Assembly (NCBI GenBank): GCA_032716605.1
Contig: CM064502.1
Span: 55,903,228-55,967,227, forward strand
Direction of reading: 5' to 3'
DNA length: 64,000 nt
Origin: Paralithodes platypus
Lineage: Eukaryota; Arthropoda; Malacostraca; Decapoda; Lithodidae
A model generated the notes under the pieces. The model was given only the letters and a program-made list of their open reading frames with translations, was not told the origin of the DNA and ran no database searches. Each line of letters opens with the position of its first letter. Position 1 is the first letter of the stretch. Position numbers and translations under genes: made by a program. Below, one piece after another: positions 63,770 through 64,000 of this stretch.

Positions 63770-64000
63770 ATATGCAAAGCTGAAGGCTTTCCGAATCATA
63801 TGTAGGGGGTATAAGAAATATATGAATTAAATTACCAATGTTATAGGTGGTACCAACATCCGGTAAACACAGAACTTTCCACCATCCACCAATAAATAAG
63901 CCGTTTTGCGCCACTTTCACGAAGGTTCACCATGTTATTACATGGCTACCGTAAGCCGATTTTAGTGTTTTAAGTGACTTATGAATAGCTTAGAGTGGTG
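63770..64000. other. Right margin, nothing recognised
   Basis: No repeat end, domain or splice signal that I can support in the last 230 bases. Confidence 0.5.

Overview
This is nuclear DNA from an animal, most likely an arthropod and probably a decapod crustacean. The grounds are a short TTAGG array (the arthropod telomere unit), spliced genes with GT-AG introns, RTE-, Jockey- and CR1-type non-LTR retrotransposons, a DIRS-type element, tRNA-derived SINEs and very many microsatellites and minisatellites. The species assignment is inference. Most open reading frames here are shadows of tandem repeats or relics of mobile elements. I can support two host gene families.

Host genes. (1) A small secreted protein of 140 residues with one immunoglobulin-like domain is present twice: on the minus strand (CDS exons 8184-8392 and 7517-7730) and on the plus strand (24410-24618 and 25065-25278). 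Each copy has a TATA box, one phase-2 intron and a poly(A) signal. The two copies encode the same protein and differ in the coding sequence by three silent changes. They sit in a large inverted duplication (left arm about 6490-15110, right arm about 20022-25990) around a 5 kb core. (2) A MADF-domain (Adf-1-like) DNA-binding protein gene runs on the plus strand in at least four exons (28750-28840, 31277-31352, 34112-34287, 36448-36845), and all exon phases match. Its 3' end is not resolved.

Layout. 1-6.3 kb: TTAA-flanked MITEs, a Jockey-like retrotransposon relic, and a 75/66-bp minisatellite interrupted by a SINE. 6.4-26 kb: the inverted duplication, with a 30-bp satellite in each arm (about 37 and 20 units). 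Its core holds TTAA MITEs, a 28-bp minisatellite grown inside a MITE, and a 33-bp satellite of about 56 units. 26-37 kb: retroelement 3' ends and the MADF gene, with introns full of transposons. 37-50.8 kb: a dense patchwork of foldback elements, SINEs and RTE relics. 50.8-54.9 kb: a decayed DIRS-like element with inverted terminal repeats and an internal complementary region. 54.9-59.1 kb: RTE endonuclease relic and unassigned DNA. 59.1-62.5 kb: a nearly complete CR1-like retrotransposon. 62.5-64 kb: SINE and a TA-flanked Tigger-like element carrying a TTAA insertion.

The most striking pattern is the load of non-autonomous elements bounded by TTAA, the target preference of piggyBac-type transposases. 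At least five families occur. Several are nested: three copies of one MITE carry an insertion at the equivalent internal TTAA, and complete inserts of two unrelated families are all 486-488 bp long.
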